The notes under the pieces: model-generated
What the model saw: the letters and a program-made list of their open reading frames with translations, nothing else
What the model was told of the DNA's origin: nothing
Database searches by the model: none
In this document: positions 1-5,451 of the stretch, piece after piece
How the letters are laid out: every line of letters starts with the position of its first letter
How positions within the stretch are numbered: the first letter of the stretch is position 1
Position numbers and translations under genes: made by a program
Assembly (NCBI GenBank): GCA_903953195.1
Contig: CAJBIS010000040.1
Coordinates: forward strand, 1-5,451
Length of the DNA: 5,451 nt
From: an uncultured Actinomycetes bacterium
GTDB lineage: Bacteria > Actinomycetota > Acidimicrobiia > Acidimicrobiales > Microtrichaceae
Reading direction: 5' to 3'

Positions 1-717
1 GTAGCCGGTCGCACGCACGGCGAGTGAGGACGTGACGTCGCCGTCCACCCGGGCCCCGAACCACGACATGGCGTCGAGCGTCATCTGCACGTAGGGCACC
101 GACACGAGCGCCGAGGTGAGTTCGACGTGCAGACCGTTCGCCAGGCACGGGCCCGCGAGCAGGAGCGCAGAGAGGAACTGACTGCTGACGTCACCCCGGA
201 TCGACACCGGACCTCCGGTCAACCGCGGTGCGCCGACGCGGACCGGGAGGTGACCGGATTCTCCGAGCGGTTCGACACCGCCACCGAGCGCCGCCACGGC
301 GTCCAGCAGGTCGGCCATCGGTCGGCTGCGCAGCGGCACGTCGCCGTCGACGACGCTCGGCGCCTCACCGAGGGCGGCCACGGGAATGAGGAACCGCGAC
401 GTCGTGCCGGACAACCGCGCGTCGATCGACCCCCCACCGGGTGGCCGACCGGCACAGCCGACGACCGTGACCGTGGCGTTCCCGGGCGACGAGTCAACGG
501 TCGACACCTCGAGCTGCACCCCGAGCGCGGTCAGGCCGGCGAGCATGGCCTCGGTGTCATCGGCGACCAGCACGTCGTGGATGGTCGACGTCCCTGCGGC
601 GAGCGCAGCGCACACCAGCAGCCGGTTCGTCTCGCTCTTCGATCCCGGCGGCCGGATCGTCGCGGCCAGCGGGCCGGGCGCCACGACGACGCCGTGGCCC
701 GCGCTCGACGGTGTCAC
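1..717 (-). CDS. aroA: 3-phosphoshikimate 1-carboxyvinyltransferase (EPSP synthase), N-terminal part
   Basis: This enzyme joins shikimate-3-phosphate and phosphoenolpyruvate to form EPSP, the sixth step of the cytoplasmic shikimate pathway. 239 codons are present and the C-terminal part, a little under half of a usual ~425-residue protein, lies beyond the left edge. Visible family motifs are PGSKSETNR at residues 24-32 (substrate-binding Lys27, Ser28, Arg32), SGTTSRF at 103-109, RSRPM at 130-134, GDVSSQF at 175-181 and SVPYVQMT at 206-213. The start is a GTG at 717-715 that overlaps the tyrA TGA by four bases. There is no clear Shine-Dalgarno sequence, so translation is probably coupled to tyrA. 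It is the last gene visible in the operon. Many bacteria carry cmk after aroA, but that part is not in the window. The identification is very secure. Confidence 0.95.
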   Translation of the reverse strand, partial: MTPSSAGHGVVVAPGPLAATIRPPGSKSETNRLLVCAALAAGTSTIHDVLVADDTEAMLAGLTALGVQLEVSTVDSSPGNATVTVVGCAGRPPGGGSIDARLSGTTSRFLIPVAALGEAPSVVDGDVPLRSRPMADLLDAVAALGGGVEPLGESGHLPVRVGAPRLTGGPVSIRGDVSSQFLSALLLAGPCLANGLHVELTSALVSVPYVQMTLDAMSWFGARVDGDVTSSLAVRATGY

Positions 718-1784
718 AGCGGATGGACCGATGCCGGCCGACCGCGCGCCGTCAGCGCGTCGGCGAACTCCGCCGCACGGTCCAGTGCGACCACCAGGAT
801 CAGCAGACCGCGTGACTCACCCGCGCTGTGCGCCACCTCGATGTCGGCGACGTTCACGTCGAGCTCGGTGGCGAGGGTCGTGATGGCGGCGAGCTCGCCC
901 GGACGGTCCGGAATCTGGACCCGGACCTCGGCGAGTTCGTCCGCAGCGGCGATGCCGGCGGGCAGGTTGCGGCGAGCCGCCTGCGCGGCACCGAGTCGTT
1001 CCAGCACGGTGTCGCGGTCACCGTCGGCGACCAGATCACGAAACGCTCCGAGCGACCGCAGCAGGTCGTCGAGCACGTCGACGATCGCGTCGCGGTTGTC
1101 CTCACAGATGTCGAGCCAGATCCCCGGATCACCCGCGGCGATGCGGGTCATGTCGCGGAACCCGCCGGCAGCGAGCCGCAGCACCGCGGCGTCCTCGACG
1201 GCCCGGGACGCCGCCAGCTCCATCAACGTCGCCGCCGTCAGGTGCGGCACGTGCGAGACCATCGCCACCAGCCGGTCGTGATCGGCGGGGTCGAGCGTCA
1301 CGACGTCGGCCCCGAACGACCGCACCACGCCGTGCACCAGCGCCTGGGCGTCGGGGGCGGTGGATCGCACCGGCGTGAGGACCCAGGACGCGCCGTCGAA
1401 CAGGTCGGCGCGCGCCCCGTCGAGTCCGGTGGCCTCGGATCCGGCCATCGGGTGGCCACCGACGAACCGGGGCGAGTTCACCGACGCGACGACCGGCGCC
1501 TTCACGCTGCCCACGTCGGTGACGACGCCCCCCGACTCGAGTGCGGCCAGCGCGATGTCCGGGACACGCCCGACCGGCGTGGCCACGAACGTGATCTCGG
1601 CCGCGGTGTCCACGCCGGACGCGTCCGCCACACCGAGTTCGATGGCGGATGCCAGCGTGGCCGGGTCGGCGTCGTGCGCGGTGACGTGCCAGCCGGCGGC
1701 TCGCAGTGCCAGGCCGACGGAACCGCCGATGAGTCCGGTGCCGATCAGCCCGGCGCGACGTGCGGTGCCGGCGGCGGCACTCAC
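714..1784 (-). CDS. tyrA: Prephenate (or arogenate) dehydrogenase with C-terminal ACT domain
   Basis: This enzyme oxidatively decarboxylates prephenate to 4-hydroxyphenylpyruvate, or arogenate to tyrosine, in tyrosine synthesis. The protein has 356 residues. An N-terminal Rossmann fold carries GTGLIGGS at 15-22, with an acidic residue (Asp38) near the end of the second strand, which suggests NAD rather than NADP. Family motifs follow: TDVGSVK (89-95), HPMAGSE (111-117, catalytic-region His111), SHVPH (177-181) and FRDMTRIA (209-216). The last ~72 residues (from about 285, EVRVQIPDRPGELAAI) form an ACT domain, the type of ligand-binding module used for feedback control by amino acids. The GTG start at 1784-1782 overlaps the aroH stop in a GTGA. 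An ATG at 1886 in the same frame would add 34 residues lying wholly inside aroH and is unlikely. Substrate choice cannot be settled from sequence alone. Confidence 0.93.
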   Translation of the reverse strand: MSAAAGTARRAGLIGTGLIGGSVGLALRAAGWHVTAHDADPATLASAIELGVADASGVDTAAEITFVATPVGRVPDIALAALESGGVVTDVGSVKAPVVASVNSPRFVGGHPMAGSEATGLDGARADLFDGASWVLTPVRSTAPDAQALVHGVVRSFGADVVTLDPADHDRLVAMVSHVPHLTAATLMELAASRAVEDAAVLRLAAGGFRDMTRIAAGDPGIWLDICEDNRDAIVDVLDDLLRSLGAFRDLVADGDRDTVLERLGAAQAARRNLPAGIAAADELAEVRVQIPDRPGELAAITTLATELDVNVADIEVAHSAGESRGLLILVVALDRAAEFADALTARGRPASVHPL

Positions 1785-2146
1785 TGGGGCAGGTCGTCCC
1801 GCAGGTTGCGGGCGCCCTCGAGGTACACGTGGCGGAGTTCCGCCCGCCCGAGCTCGGAGTTGAAGTGCACCAGGATCCGGATGCACAGCGGCGTACCGCC
1901 GTCGATGTCGAGCTCGCGGGCGCAGATCAGCGGAACATCGCCCAGCCCCATCATGCGAGCCGCCTTCGCCGGAAAGCAGCTGTGCACGTCCTCGGTCGCC
2001 GTGAAGATGATCGAGATCAGGTCGTCGTGGTGGATGCCGTTGCGCTCGAGCATCTCGCCGAGGAGCTCGGTCACACGGACCATCAGGTGATCGTGCTCAT
2101 CGACGTCGAGCGTCGTGGCACCACGGAGCGCGAGCACGGACGTCAC
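1781..2146 (-). CDS. aroH: Chorismate mutase, monofunctional AroH type
   Basis: This enzyme rearranges chorismate to prephenate, the branch point toward tyrosine and phenylalanine. The 121-residue protein has the length and sequence of the trimeric Bacillus subtilis AroH class, not the helical AroQ class. Residues expected at that active site are present: Arg8 in LRGATT, Phe58 and Lys61 in FPAKA, Cys75 and Glu78 in CARELD, Arg90 in CIRI, and Tyr108 in RHVYL. The start is a GTG at 2146-2144, 11 bases after the rluB stop, with no Shine-Dalgarno-like sequence on this strand. A GTG three codons further in is a possible alternative. Its product is the substrate of the protein encoded by the next gene, tyrA, whose start overlaps its stop. 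The call is very secure, and the exact start slightly less so. Confidence 0.95.
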   Translation of the reverse strand: MTSVLALRGATTLDVDEHDHLMVRVTELLGEMLERNGIHHDDLISIIFTATEDVHSCFPAKAARMMGLGDVPLICARELDIDGGTPLCIRILVHFNSELGRAELRHVYLEGARNLRDDLPQ

Positions 2147-2157
2147 GGCAGAGGAGT

Positions 2158-2991
2158 CTAGGAGTCCGAGGGCGTGCCGTCGGGATCCGTTTCGGCACCG
2201 GTCTCGGCTGCAGTCGTCGCCGTCGGCGCCCCGCCGATGGACTCGGCATTCGGCACCGAGGTGACCGCCTGTTCGAGGGCCCGGAGTTCGTCCTGCTCGA
2301 GGGGGCGCCAGGCACCGGGAGGCAGGTGCTGGTCACGCAGCGGACCGATGCGGGTGCGGACCAGGCGGACGACCGGATGCCCCACCGCCTCACACATCCG
2401 TCGGACCTGACGGTTGCGCCCCTCGTGGATGACGAGTTTCACCACGCTCGGGGACACCAGGCTCACGACGGCCGGCGCCGTCATGCCGTCGTCGAGCTCG
2501 ACGCCCTCGCGGAGCCGCCGCAGCGCACCACGAGACGGCAGCCCCGCCACCTCGGCGAGGTACTCCTTCTCGACACCGAAGGACGGGTGCGTGAGGCGAT
2601 GGGTGAGCGCGCCGTCGTTGGTCAACAGCAGCAGGCCCTCGGTCTCGAGATCGAGCCGGCCCACCGGGTGCACACGCGGCGACGCCGGCACCAGCTCGAT
2701 CACGGTGGGACGGCCGTGCGTGTCCGATGCCGTCGTCACCACACCAGCCGGCTTGTTCAGGAGGTAGTGCACCAGGTCGGGATCGACGGTGATCGGCACG
2801 CCGTCCACCTCGACGACCTGTCGGCTCACGTCGATGCGGGCGCCCAATCGGACCACGGCACCGTCGACGCGCACCCGTCCGTCAGCGATCAGGTCCTCAC
2901 AGGTGCGGCGACTCCCGATGCCCGCACGCGCCAGCACCTTCTGCAGGCGCTCGCCGCCGGGCAGCTCCTCATCGCCCGGCGACGGCGTCAC
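2158..2991 (-). CDS. rluB: RluB/RsuA-family rRNA pseudouridine synthase
   Basis: This enzyme isomerises a specific uridine to pseudouridine in rRNA. Position next to scpAB, as in Bacillus, favours the RluB type acting on 23S rRNA, but the exact target is inferred. The protein has 277 residues. It opens with an S4 RNA-binding domain at about 14-60 (ERLQKVLARAGIGSRRTCEDLI). The catalytic domain carries LLNKPAGVVTT (78-88), the signature GRLDLETEGLLLLTNDG (111-127) with catalytic Asp114, and EGRNRQVRRM (190-199). From about 244 on, a Thr/Ala/Glu/Asp-rich tail looks disordered. The start is GTG at 2991-2989, overlapping the scpB TGA by four bases, with no clear Shine-Dalgarno sequence, so coupling to scpB is likely. 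The family is certain. The specificity is probable. Confidence 0.93.
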   Translation of the reverse strand: MTPSPGDEELPGGERLQKVLARAGIGSRRTCEDLIADGRVRVDGAVVRLGARIDVSRQVVEVDGVPITVDPDLVHYLLNKPAGVVTTASDTHGRPTVIELVPASPRVHPVGRLDLETEGLLLLTNDGALTHRLTHPSFGVEKEYLAEVAGLPSRGALRRLREGVELDDGMTAPAVVSLVSPSVVKLVIHEGRNRQVRRMCEAVGHPVVRLVRTRIGPLRDQHLPPGAWRPLEQDELRALEQAVTSVPNAESIGGAPTATTAAETGAETDPDGTPSDS

Positions 2992-3830
2992 ACCGGATCG
3001 TCGGACAGGTCGTCGACCGTCGGGACGTCCTCGGCGACCACCGCAGCCGACGCGCCGCCGTCGGCGCCGTGTTCATCCGACGCGCCGCCGTCGGCGCCGT
3101 CTGTCACGTCCTCGGACGGCTCGTCGAGGACCAGGTCGTCGGAGGGTCGGAGGCCCTGCTCGAGCGCCTCGACGACATCGGCGCCCGGAATGAAGTCACC
3201 GAGCGACGGGAGTTCCGACAACTCGTTGATGCCCAACCGTTCGAGGAACTCACGCGTGGTCCCGAACAGCACCGCAAGGCCCGGGCCGTCGTCACGACCG
3301 GTCTCGGCGATGTAGCCACGCTGCTGGAGCGTCCGCATGACGCCGTCGACGTTGACCCCGCGGATCGCCGCGACCTGCGCCCGGGAGATCGGCTGCTTGT
3401 AGGCGACGATCGCCAGCGTCTCGAGCGCCGCGGCCGACAACCGGGAGCTCTGGCCGCTCAGCACGTACCGCTCGACCCATGGCGCACAGGCCTCATGGCT
3501 CTGAAACCGCCACCCGCCGGCGACCCGGACCAACTGGAACCCCCGCCCGTCGGCCTCGTAGGACGCTGCGAGCTCGCCCAGGAGCTGCTCGACCGTGTCG
3601 GTCGGGAGTTCGACGAGCTGCGCCAGCAGACTCGGATCAGCGGGCTCGTCGACGACCATCAGCACCGCCTCGAGGGCACGACGAGCCTCGTCGATCAGCG
3701 CGACCGGCGGCTCCTCGACCGGCCCACCCGAGGCCTCGTCGTGTGCGTTCTCGGCCTCCTGCTCGGGCGGCTCGACGGTCTCATCAGCTGCGCCGTCGGC
3801 CGCGTCGTCGGGGTCAGCCGTCGTAGGCAT
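2988..3830 (-). CDS. scpB: Segregation and condensation protein B
   Basis: ScpB dimerises and binds the ScpA kleisin, completing the SMC-ScpAB complex that compacts and separates chromosomes. The protein has 280 residues. Residues 1-45 are an acidic, low-complexity extension. The winged-helix core runs from about 46 (ALIDEARRALEAVLMVVDEP) to about 210, with the highly recognisable LSAAALETLAIVAYKQPISR (131-150) and IRGVN (156-160), then VLFGTTREFLERLGI (187-201). A second acidic tail follows and contains a ten-residue repeat, GADGGAS at 245-251 and 255-261. The start is ATG at 3830-3828, inside the 3' end of scpA. It is supported by a GGAGG at 3841-3837 with a 6-base spacer, the clearest Shine-Dalgarno sequence in the window. 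An in-frame ATG at 3893 adds 21 residues lying inside scpA and is less likely. The tails are longer than in a minimal ScpB (~190 residues). Confidence 0.94.
   Translation of the reverse strand: MPTTADPDDAADGAADETVEPPEQEAENAHDEASGGPVEEPPVALIDEARRALEAVLMVVDEPADPSLLAQLVELPTDTVEQLLGELAASYEADGRGFQLVRVAGGWRFQSHEACAPWVERYVLSGQSSRLSAAALETLAIVAYKQPISRAQVAAIRGVNVDGVMRTLQQRGYIAETGRDDGPGLAVLFGTTREFLERLGINELSELPSLGDFIPGADVVEALEQGLRPSDDLVLDEPSEDVTDGADGGASDEHGADGGASAAVVAEDVPTVDDLSDDPV
3047..3100. repeat. Short direct repeat inside the 3' end of scpB
   Basis: A 24-base unit occurs exactly at 3047-3070 and 3077-3100, a period of 30 bases. In scpB it is read in frame and produces the repeated GADGGAS in the acidic C-terminal tail, separated by a variable three-residue insert (DEH). 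The size, a multiple of three, fits replication slippage in a disordered tail, with no effect on the reading frame. Confidence 0.85.
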
Positions 3831-4593
3831 CCACGGCCTCCAGCGCCGCCGCACCCGCGTCGACCTCGGCGATCCAGACGACCTCGATGTCACCGAAGGT
3901 CAGCGGCTGCTGCAGGTCCACGAACCCCTGCTTGAAGAGTTCGAGGATGGCGAGGAACCGGACGACGATCTCGATGCGGTCGACCAGTGACGCCGTGAGC
4001 TCACGGAACGACACCCGACCGATCTCGGGGAGCTCACCGCACAGTTCGGCGACGGCGTCGACCACGCTCGCCCGGATCGGCGCGACGTGGAACAGGTCGA
4101 TCATCGGCTGCGGCTTCGGCGTGACCGCACGCAGGTACGCGGCGTGCAGCATGGCGCCGTCGACGCCGGCGAGCAGGTCCGGCGCCAGGTCGATGTACCG
4201 CTCGTCCGGACCGACACGGCGGGCGAACGAACGAGCGGCCTCGGCCTGGTACCGGGCCAGCGTGACGGCGGCGTCCTTGAACGTCTTGCACTCGAGCAGC
4301 CGGGCCAGCAGCAGATCCCGCTCCTCCCAGAGCGACAGATCGTCATCGAGGTCGAGATCGTCGTCGCCGGGGAGCATGCGCTTGGTCTTCAACTCGACCA
4401 GCGTGGCGGCGATCAACAGGAACTCGGTGGCGACCTCGAGGTCGAAGTGGTCCATGCGATCGAGTTCCGCCAGATACGCGTCCACGATCGCCGCGAGCGA
4501 GATGTCGTAGAGCTCGACCTGCTCGCGCAGGATCAGGTGGAGCAGCAGGTCGAAGGGGCCCTCGAAGACGGCGGTCTGCACCTCGTACGCCAT
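3814..4593 (-). CDS. scpA: Segregation and condensation protein A (kleisin)
   Basis: ScpA bridges the SMC ATPase heads and binds ScpB, acting on the nucleoid in chromosome condensation and segregation. The protein has 259 residues from the chosen start, a normal length. The N-terminal SMC-binding part has VFEGPFDLLLHLI (9-21) and VELYDISLAAIVDAYL (26-41), then ATEFLLIAATLVELKTKRMLP (55-75). An acidic linker (77-86, DDDLDLDDDL) precedes helical segments, and a C-terminal winged helix is marked by ILELFKQGFVDLQQ (216-229) and FGDIEVVW (233-240). It is the first gene of the leftward operon and overlaps scpB by 17 bases. Two ATG codons compete. The one at 4593 follows a TACGAT hexamer by 7 bases and would be leaderless. 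The one at 4602 adds Met-Ala-Ala and has a GGGG five bases upstream. I chose 4593, with no strong preference. Confidence 0.94.
   Translation of the reverse strand: MAYEVQTAVFEGPFDLLLHLILREQVELYDISLAAIVDAYLAELDRMDHFDLEVATEFLLIAATLVELKTKRMLPGDDDLDLDDDLSLWEERDLLLARLLECKTFKDAAVTLARYQAEAARSFARRVGPDERYIDLAPDLLAGVDGAMLHAAYLRAVTPKPQPMIDLFHVAPIRASVVDAVAELCGELPEIGRVSFRELTASLVDRIEIVVRFLAILELFKQGFVDLQQPLTFGDIEVVWIAEVDAGAAALEAVDAYDG
3831..3841 (-). promoter_or_regulatory. Ribosome binding site of scpB, within scpA
   Basis: GGAGG reads on the minus strand at 3841-3837, followed by a six-base spacer and the ATG at 3830. It lies inside the last codons of scpA and decides the scpB start over the in-frame ATG at 3893. 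Most other genes of the operon lack such a motif and probably depend on translational coupling. Confidence 0.75.
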
Positions 4594-4600
4594 GGCGGCC

Positions 4601-4606
4601 ATCGTA
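4601..4606 (-). promoter_or_regulatory. Putative -10 element of the scpA operon
   Basis: TACGAT on the minus strand fits the actinobacterial TANNNT -10 consensus and lies 7 bases before the ATG at 4593. Transcription would begin at or next to that ATG, giving a leaderless mRNA. The hexamer overlaps the alternative ATG at 4602, so only one of the two start models can hold. No convincing -35 hexamer is visible. Confidence 0.45.
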
Positions 4607-4627
4607 GCCCCGTTCACGCCCCTCAAG

Positions 4628-4641
4628 TCACACGGATGTGA
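4628..4641. promoter_or_regulatory. Inverted repeat in the scpA-trpS promoter region (possible operator)
   Basis: TCACA and TGTGA are perfect 5-base arms around a 4-base spacer (CGGA). One end overlaps where the -35 box of scpA would fall if the TACGAT hexamer is its -10, and the site is about 75-90 bases before the trpS start. A dimeric regulator could bind here. The arms are short, so chance cannot be excluded. Confidence 0.35.
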
Positions 4642-4702
4642 TTTGCGGCCGAGGCCCCGAAACCGCCGGGAAACCGGGACGGGCACGCCCCTGCGGTGTG
4701 GG

Positions 4703-4708
4703 TAGGCT
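4703..4708 (+). promoter_or_regulatory. Putative -10 element of trpS (leaderless)
   Basis: TAGGCT fits the TANNNT consensus and ends 8 bases before the trpS ATG at 4717. The sequence just before the ATG (CGGCGCCC) has no Shine-Dalgarno motif, as expected for a leaderless transcript starting at or next to the ATG. No clear -35 hexamer is seen about 17 bases further upstream. Confidence 0.5.
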
Positions 4709-4716
4709 CGGCGCCC

Positions 4717-5160
4717 ATGCCCCGAGTCTTCTCCGGCATCCAACCGACCGGGGACCTCCACCTCGGCAACCTGTTGGGCGCCATCCGCAACTGGGTCGAC
4801 GACCAGCACCGCGCCGACAGCTTCTACTGCGTGGTCGACCTGCACGCCCTCACGATCCCCGGCGAGCCGGGTCAGCTGGGCGCCCAGTCGCTCGAGCTGG
4901 CGCAGACACTGCTGGCCTGCGGTCTCGACCCCGAGGTGTGCACGCTGTTCGTCCAGAGCCACGTGCCGGAGCACACCGAGCTCGCGTGGATCATGCAGTG
5001 CCTCACCTCGTTCGGCGAGTTGCGCCGCATGACGCAGTTCAAGGACAAGTCGGACCAGCAGAGCTTCGTCTCGGCACGAAGCTTGTACGCCCAGCCATCA
5101 AAACTCGGCAGTCGGCGTGACTGGGAAGCGAGACACCATGCCATCACGAGAGCGCGCTAG
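4717..5160 (+). CDS. trpS: Tryptophanyl-tRNA synthetase, N-terminal fragment interrupted at about codon 121
   Basis: TrpS charges tRNA-Trp with tryptophan in the cytoplasm. The first ~120 residues match the class I catalytic domain: VFSGIQPTGDLHLGNLLGA (4-22, with the HIGH-type HLGN at 15-18), the CVVDLHALT segment (38-46), FVQSHVPEH (78-86) and RRMTQFKDKSDQQSFVSA (103-120). Family members then continue with a segment of the type GLxTYPxLxAADI. Here the frame instead reads RSLYAQPSKLGS and unrelated residues to a TAG at 5158-5160. The rest of the catalytic domain, the KMSKS loop and the anticodon-binding domain are missing: 147 residues against ~330-340 usually. No other frame resumes the family sequence, so a simple frameshift is excluded within the window. 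The ATG at 4717 is chosen over an in-frame GTG at 4696 because the likely -10 box lies between them. The fragment would be inactive. As trpS is normally essential, either another copy exists or the join is artificial. Confidence 0.88.
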   Translation: MPRVFSGIQPTGDLHLGNLLGAIRNWVDDQHRADSFYCVVDLHALTIPGEPGQLGAQSLELAQTLLACGLDPEVCTLFVQSHVPEHTELAWIMQCLTSFGELRRMTQFKDKSDQQSFVSARSLYAQPSKLGSRRDWEARHHAITRAR

Positions 5161-5194
5161 GACTGGGCAGCGAGACACAATATCATCGCGAGAG
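5119..5194. repeat. Two-copy imperfect direct repeat, 42-base period
   Basis: The units are 5119-5152 and 5161-5194 and agree at 28 of 34 positions by hand alignment. The best conserved part reads gactgggNagcgagacac. An 8-base spacer separates them. The period is a multiple of three. Read on the minus strand it would give a repeated SRDxxVSRxPV, and on the plus strand TGxRDTxxSRE. Neither is known to me as a protein motif, so the repeat could equally be a non-coding binding-site array. I see no clear third copy. Confidence 0.75.
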
Positions 5195-5358
5195 TCCTTG
5201 TTTGGATCGCGCGAGTCGTCGTTGTGGGCTTCCGAATTCTCGTTCGATCTGAAGGAACCCGAGGAATGCTTTCCTTTCCGAGACAACCTCAGTAATTGGG
5301 ACTGCCAATCGGCTCTTTCGGAGCAAGAGTCTGATGACGGTAGTCCGGGCATAGCGTG

Positions 5359-5370
5359 GGCAGTACTGCC
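5359..5370. repeat. 12-base perfect palindrome
   Basis: GGCAGTACTGCC is its own reverse complement. It sits in the unidentified segment, shortly before the last open frame. It could be a protein-binding site or chance, and nothing else supports a function. Confidence 0.3.
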
Positions 5371-5451
5371 TGTCGTTGTGGGAGCGAATCCGCATTGCAG
5401 ATGAGGAGCTCGACTGGGAGGAGATGATCGGCGACTGCCCTGCAAAGGCCA

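Larger units (their letters stand above)
5077..5451. other. Unidentified lower-GC segment replacing the rest of trpS
   Basis: From about 5077 the sequence no longer encodes TrpS. G+C is about 56% over 5161-5451 against roughly 70% in the operon. It holds a 34-base imperfect direct repeat and a 12-base palindrome. Open frames cross it on both strands (for example + 5117-5404, - 5098-5445), but none shows a recognisable domain and several are open at once, as repeats and moderate GC allow. A short frame from 5355 to the right edge, including RIADEELDWEEMIGDCPAK, has a protein-like look and might be the beginning of a gene, but I do not recognise it. It could be the end of a mobile element or DNA joined by an assembly or cloning error. 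Confidence 0.6.

Noticed and set aside
1785..1886. Longer tyrA with an ATG at 1886
   Set aside because: The extra 34 residues lie entirely inside aroH and are Pro/Arg-rich. The nucleotide-binding motif follows naturally from the GTG at 1784, which overlaps the aroH stop.
127..2090. Long open frames on the plus strand opposite aroA, tyrA and aroH (about 384 and 420 codons)
   Set aside because: They are antisense to well-supported genes, are full of Arg/Gly/His/Pro repeats typical of high-GC shadow frames, and show no domain.
3831..3893. Longer scpB from the ATG at 3893
   Set aside because: The ATG at 3830 has a well-spaced GGAGG, and the additional 21 residues overlap scpA and are Arg/Ser-rich without family similarity.
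4594..4974. Extension of the scpA frame upstream to 4974
   Set aside because: It would run through the divergent promoter and antisense to trpS. The family sequence starts at MAYEVQTAVFEGP.
5084..5100. Group II intron 5' end (GTGYG-like)
   Set aside because: The bases are GTACG, not GTGYG, and no intron domain structure or reverse transcriptase is visible in the remaining sequence.
5077..5160. Simple frameshift in trpS
   Set aside because: All three forward frames after 5076 were read. None resumes the expected GLxTYPxLxAADI-type continuation, so a single indel does not explain the break.
5236..5262. GTTCGATC resembling a tRNA T-loop
   Set aside because: Flanking bases do not form a proper 5-bp T stem, and there is no acceptor stem or D arm.
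5218..5382. 11-base repeat GTCGTTGTGGG at 5218 and 5372
   Set aside because: Too short and isolated to distinguish from chance.
1..5451. CRISPR array, rRNA or tRNA genes
   Set aside because: No regularly spaced multi-copy repeats and no recognisable RNA gene structure found on either strand by reading.

Overview
The window looks like chromosomal DNA from a high-GC actinobacterium, possibly class Acidimicrobiia. The evidence is roughly 70% GC in the body, GTG starts on four of the seven genes, 4-base stop/start overlaps, and actinobacteria-like protein sequences. The lineage is an inference from general resemblance only.

Positions 1-4593 are filled by one tightly packed leftward operon. In transcription order it reads scpA, scpB, rluB, aroH, tyrA, aroA, and aroA runs off the left edge. 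Three junctions share a GTGA stop/start overlap or its equivalent (scpB/rluB, aroH/tyrA, tyrA/aroA). scpA and scpB overlap by 17 bases, and rluB and aroH are 11 bases apart. The first half supplies the two non-SMC subunits of the SMC chromosome-condensation complex and a 23S rRNA pseudouridine synthase. The second half supplies three enzymes of aromatic amino-acid synthesis: EPSP synthase (AroA), chorismate mutase (AroH) and prephenate or arogenate dehydrogenase (TyrA). AroH and TyrA catalyse consecutive steps toward tyrosine, and AroA acts two steps before AroH.

Positions 4594-4716 are a short divergent promoter region between scpA and a rightward trpS. Each gene has a TANNNT -10-like hexamer 7-8 bases from an ATG, which suggests back-to-back leaderless promoters. 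A TCACA-N4-TGTGA inverted repeat lies near the expected -35 position of the scpA promoter.

trpS begins normally at 4717 and matches tryptophanyl-tRNA synthetase for about 120 residues, then stops matching at about 5077. From there to the end (5077-5451) the DNA is different. It has about 56% GC after 5160, carries a 34-base imperfect direct repeat with 42-base period, and contains no recognisable gene. This is either the end of an inserted element that interrupts trpS or a chimeric assembly or cloning join. The break is the most notable feature of the window. I found no complete undescribed system here.
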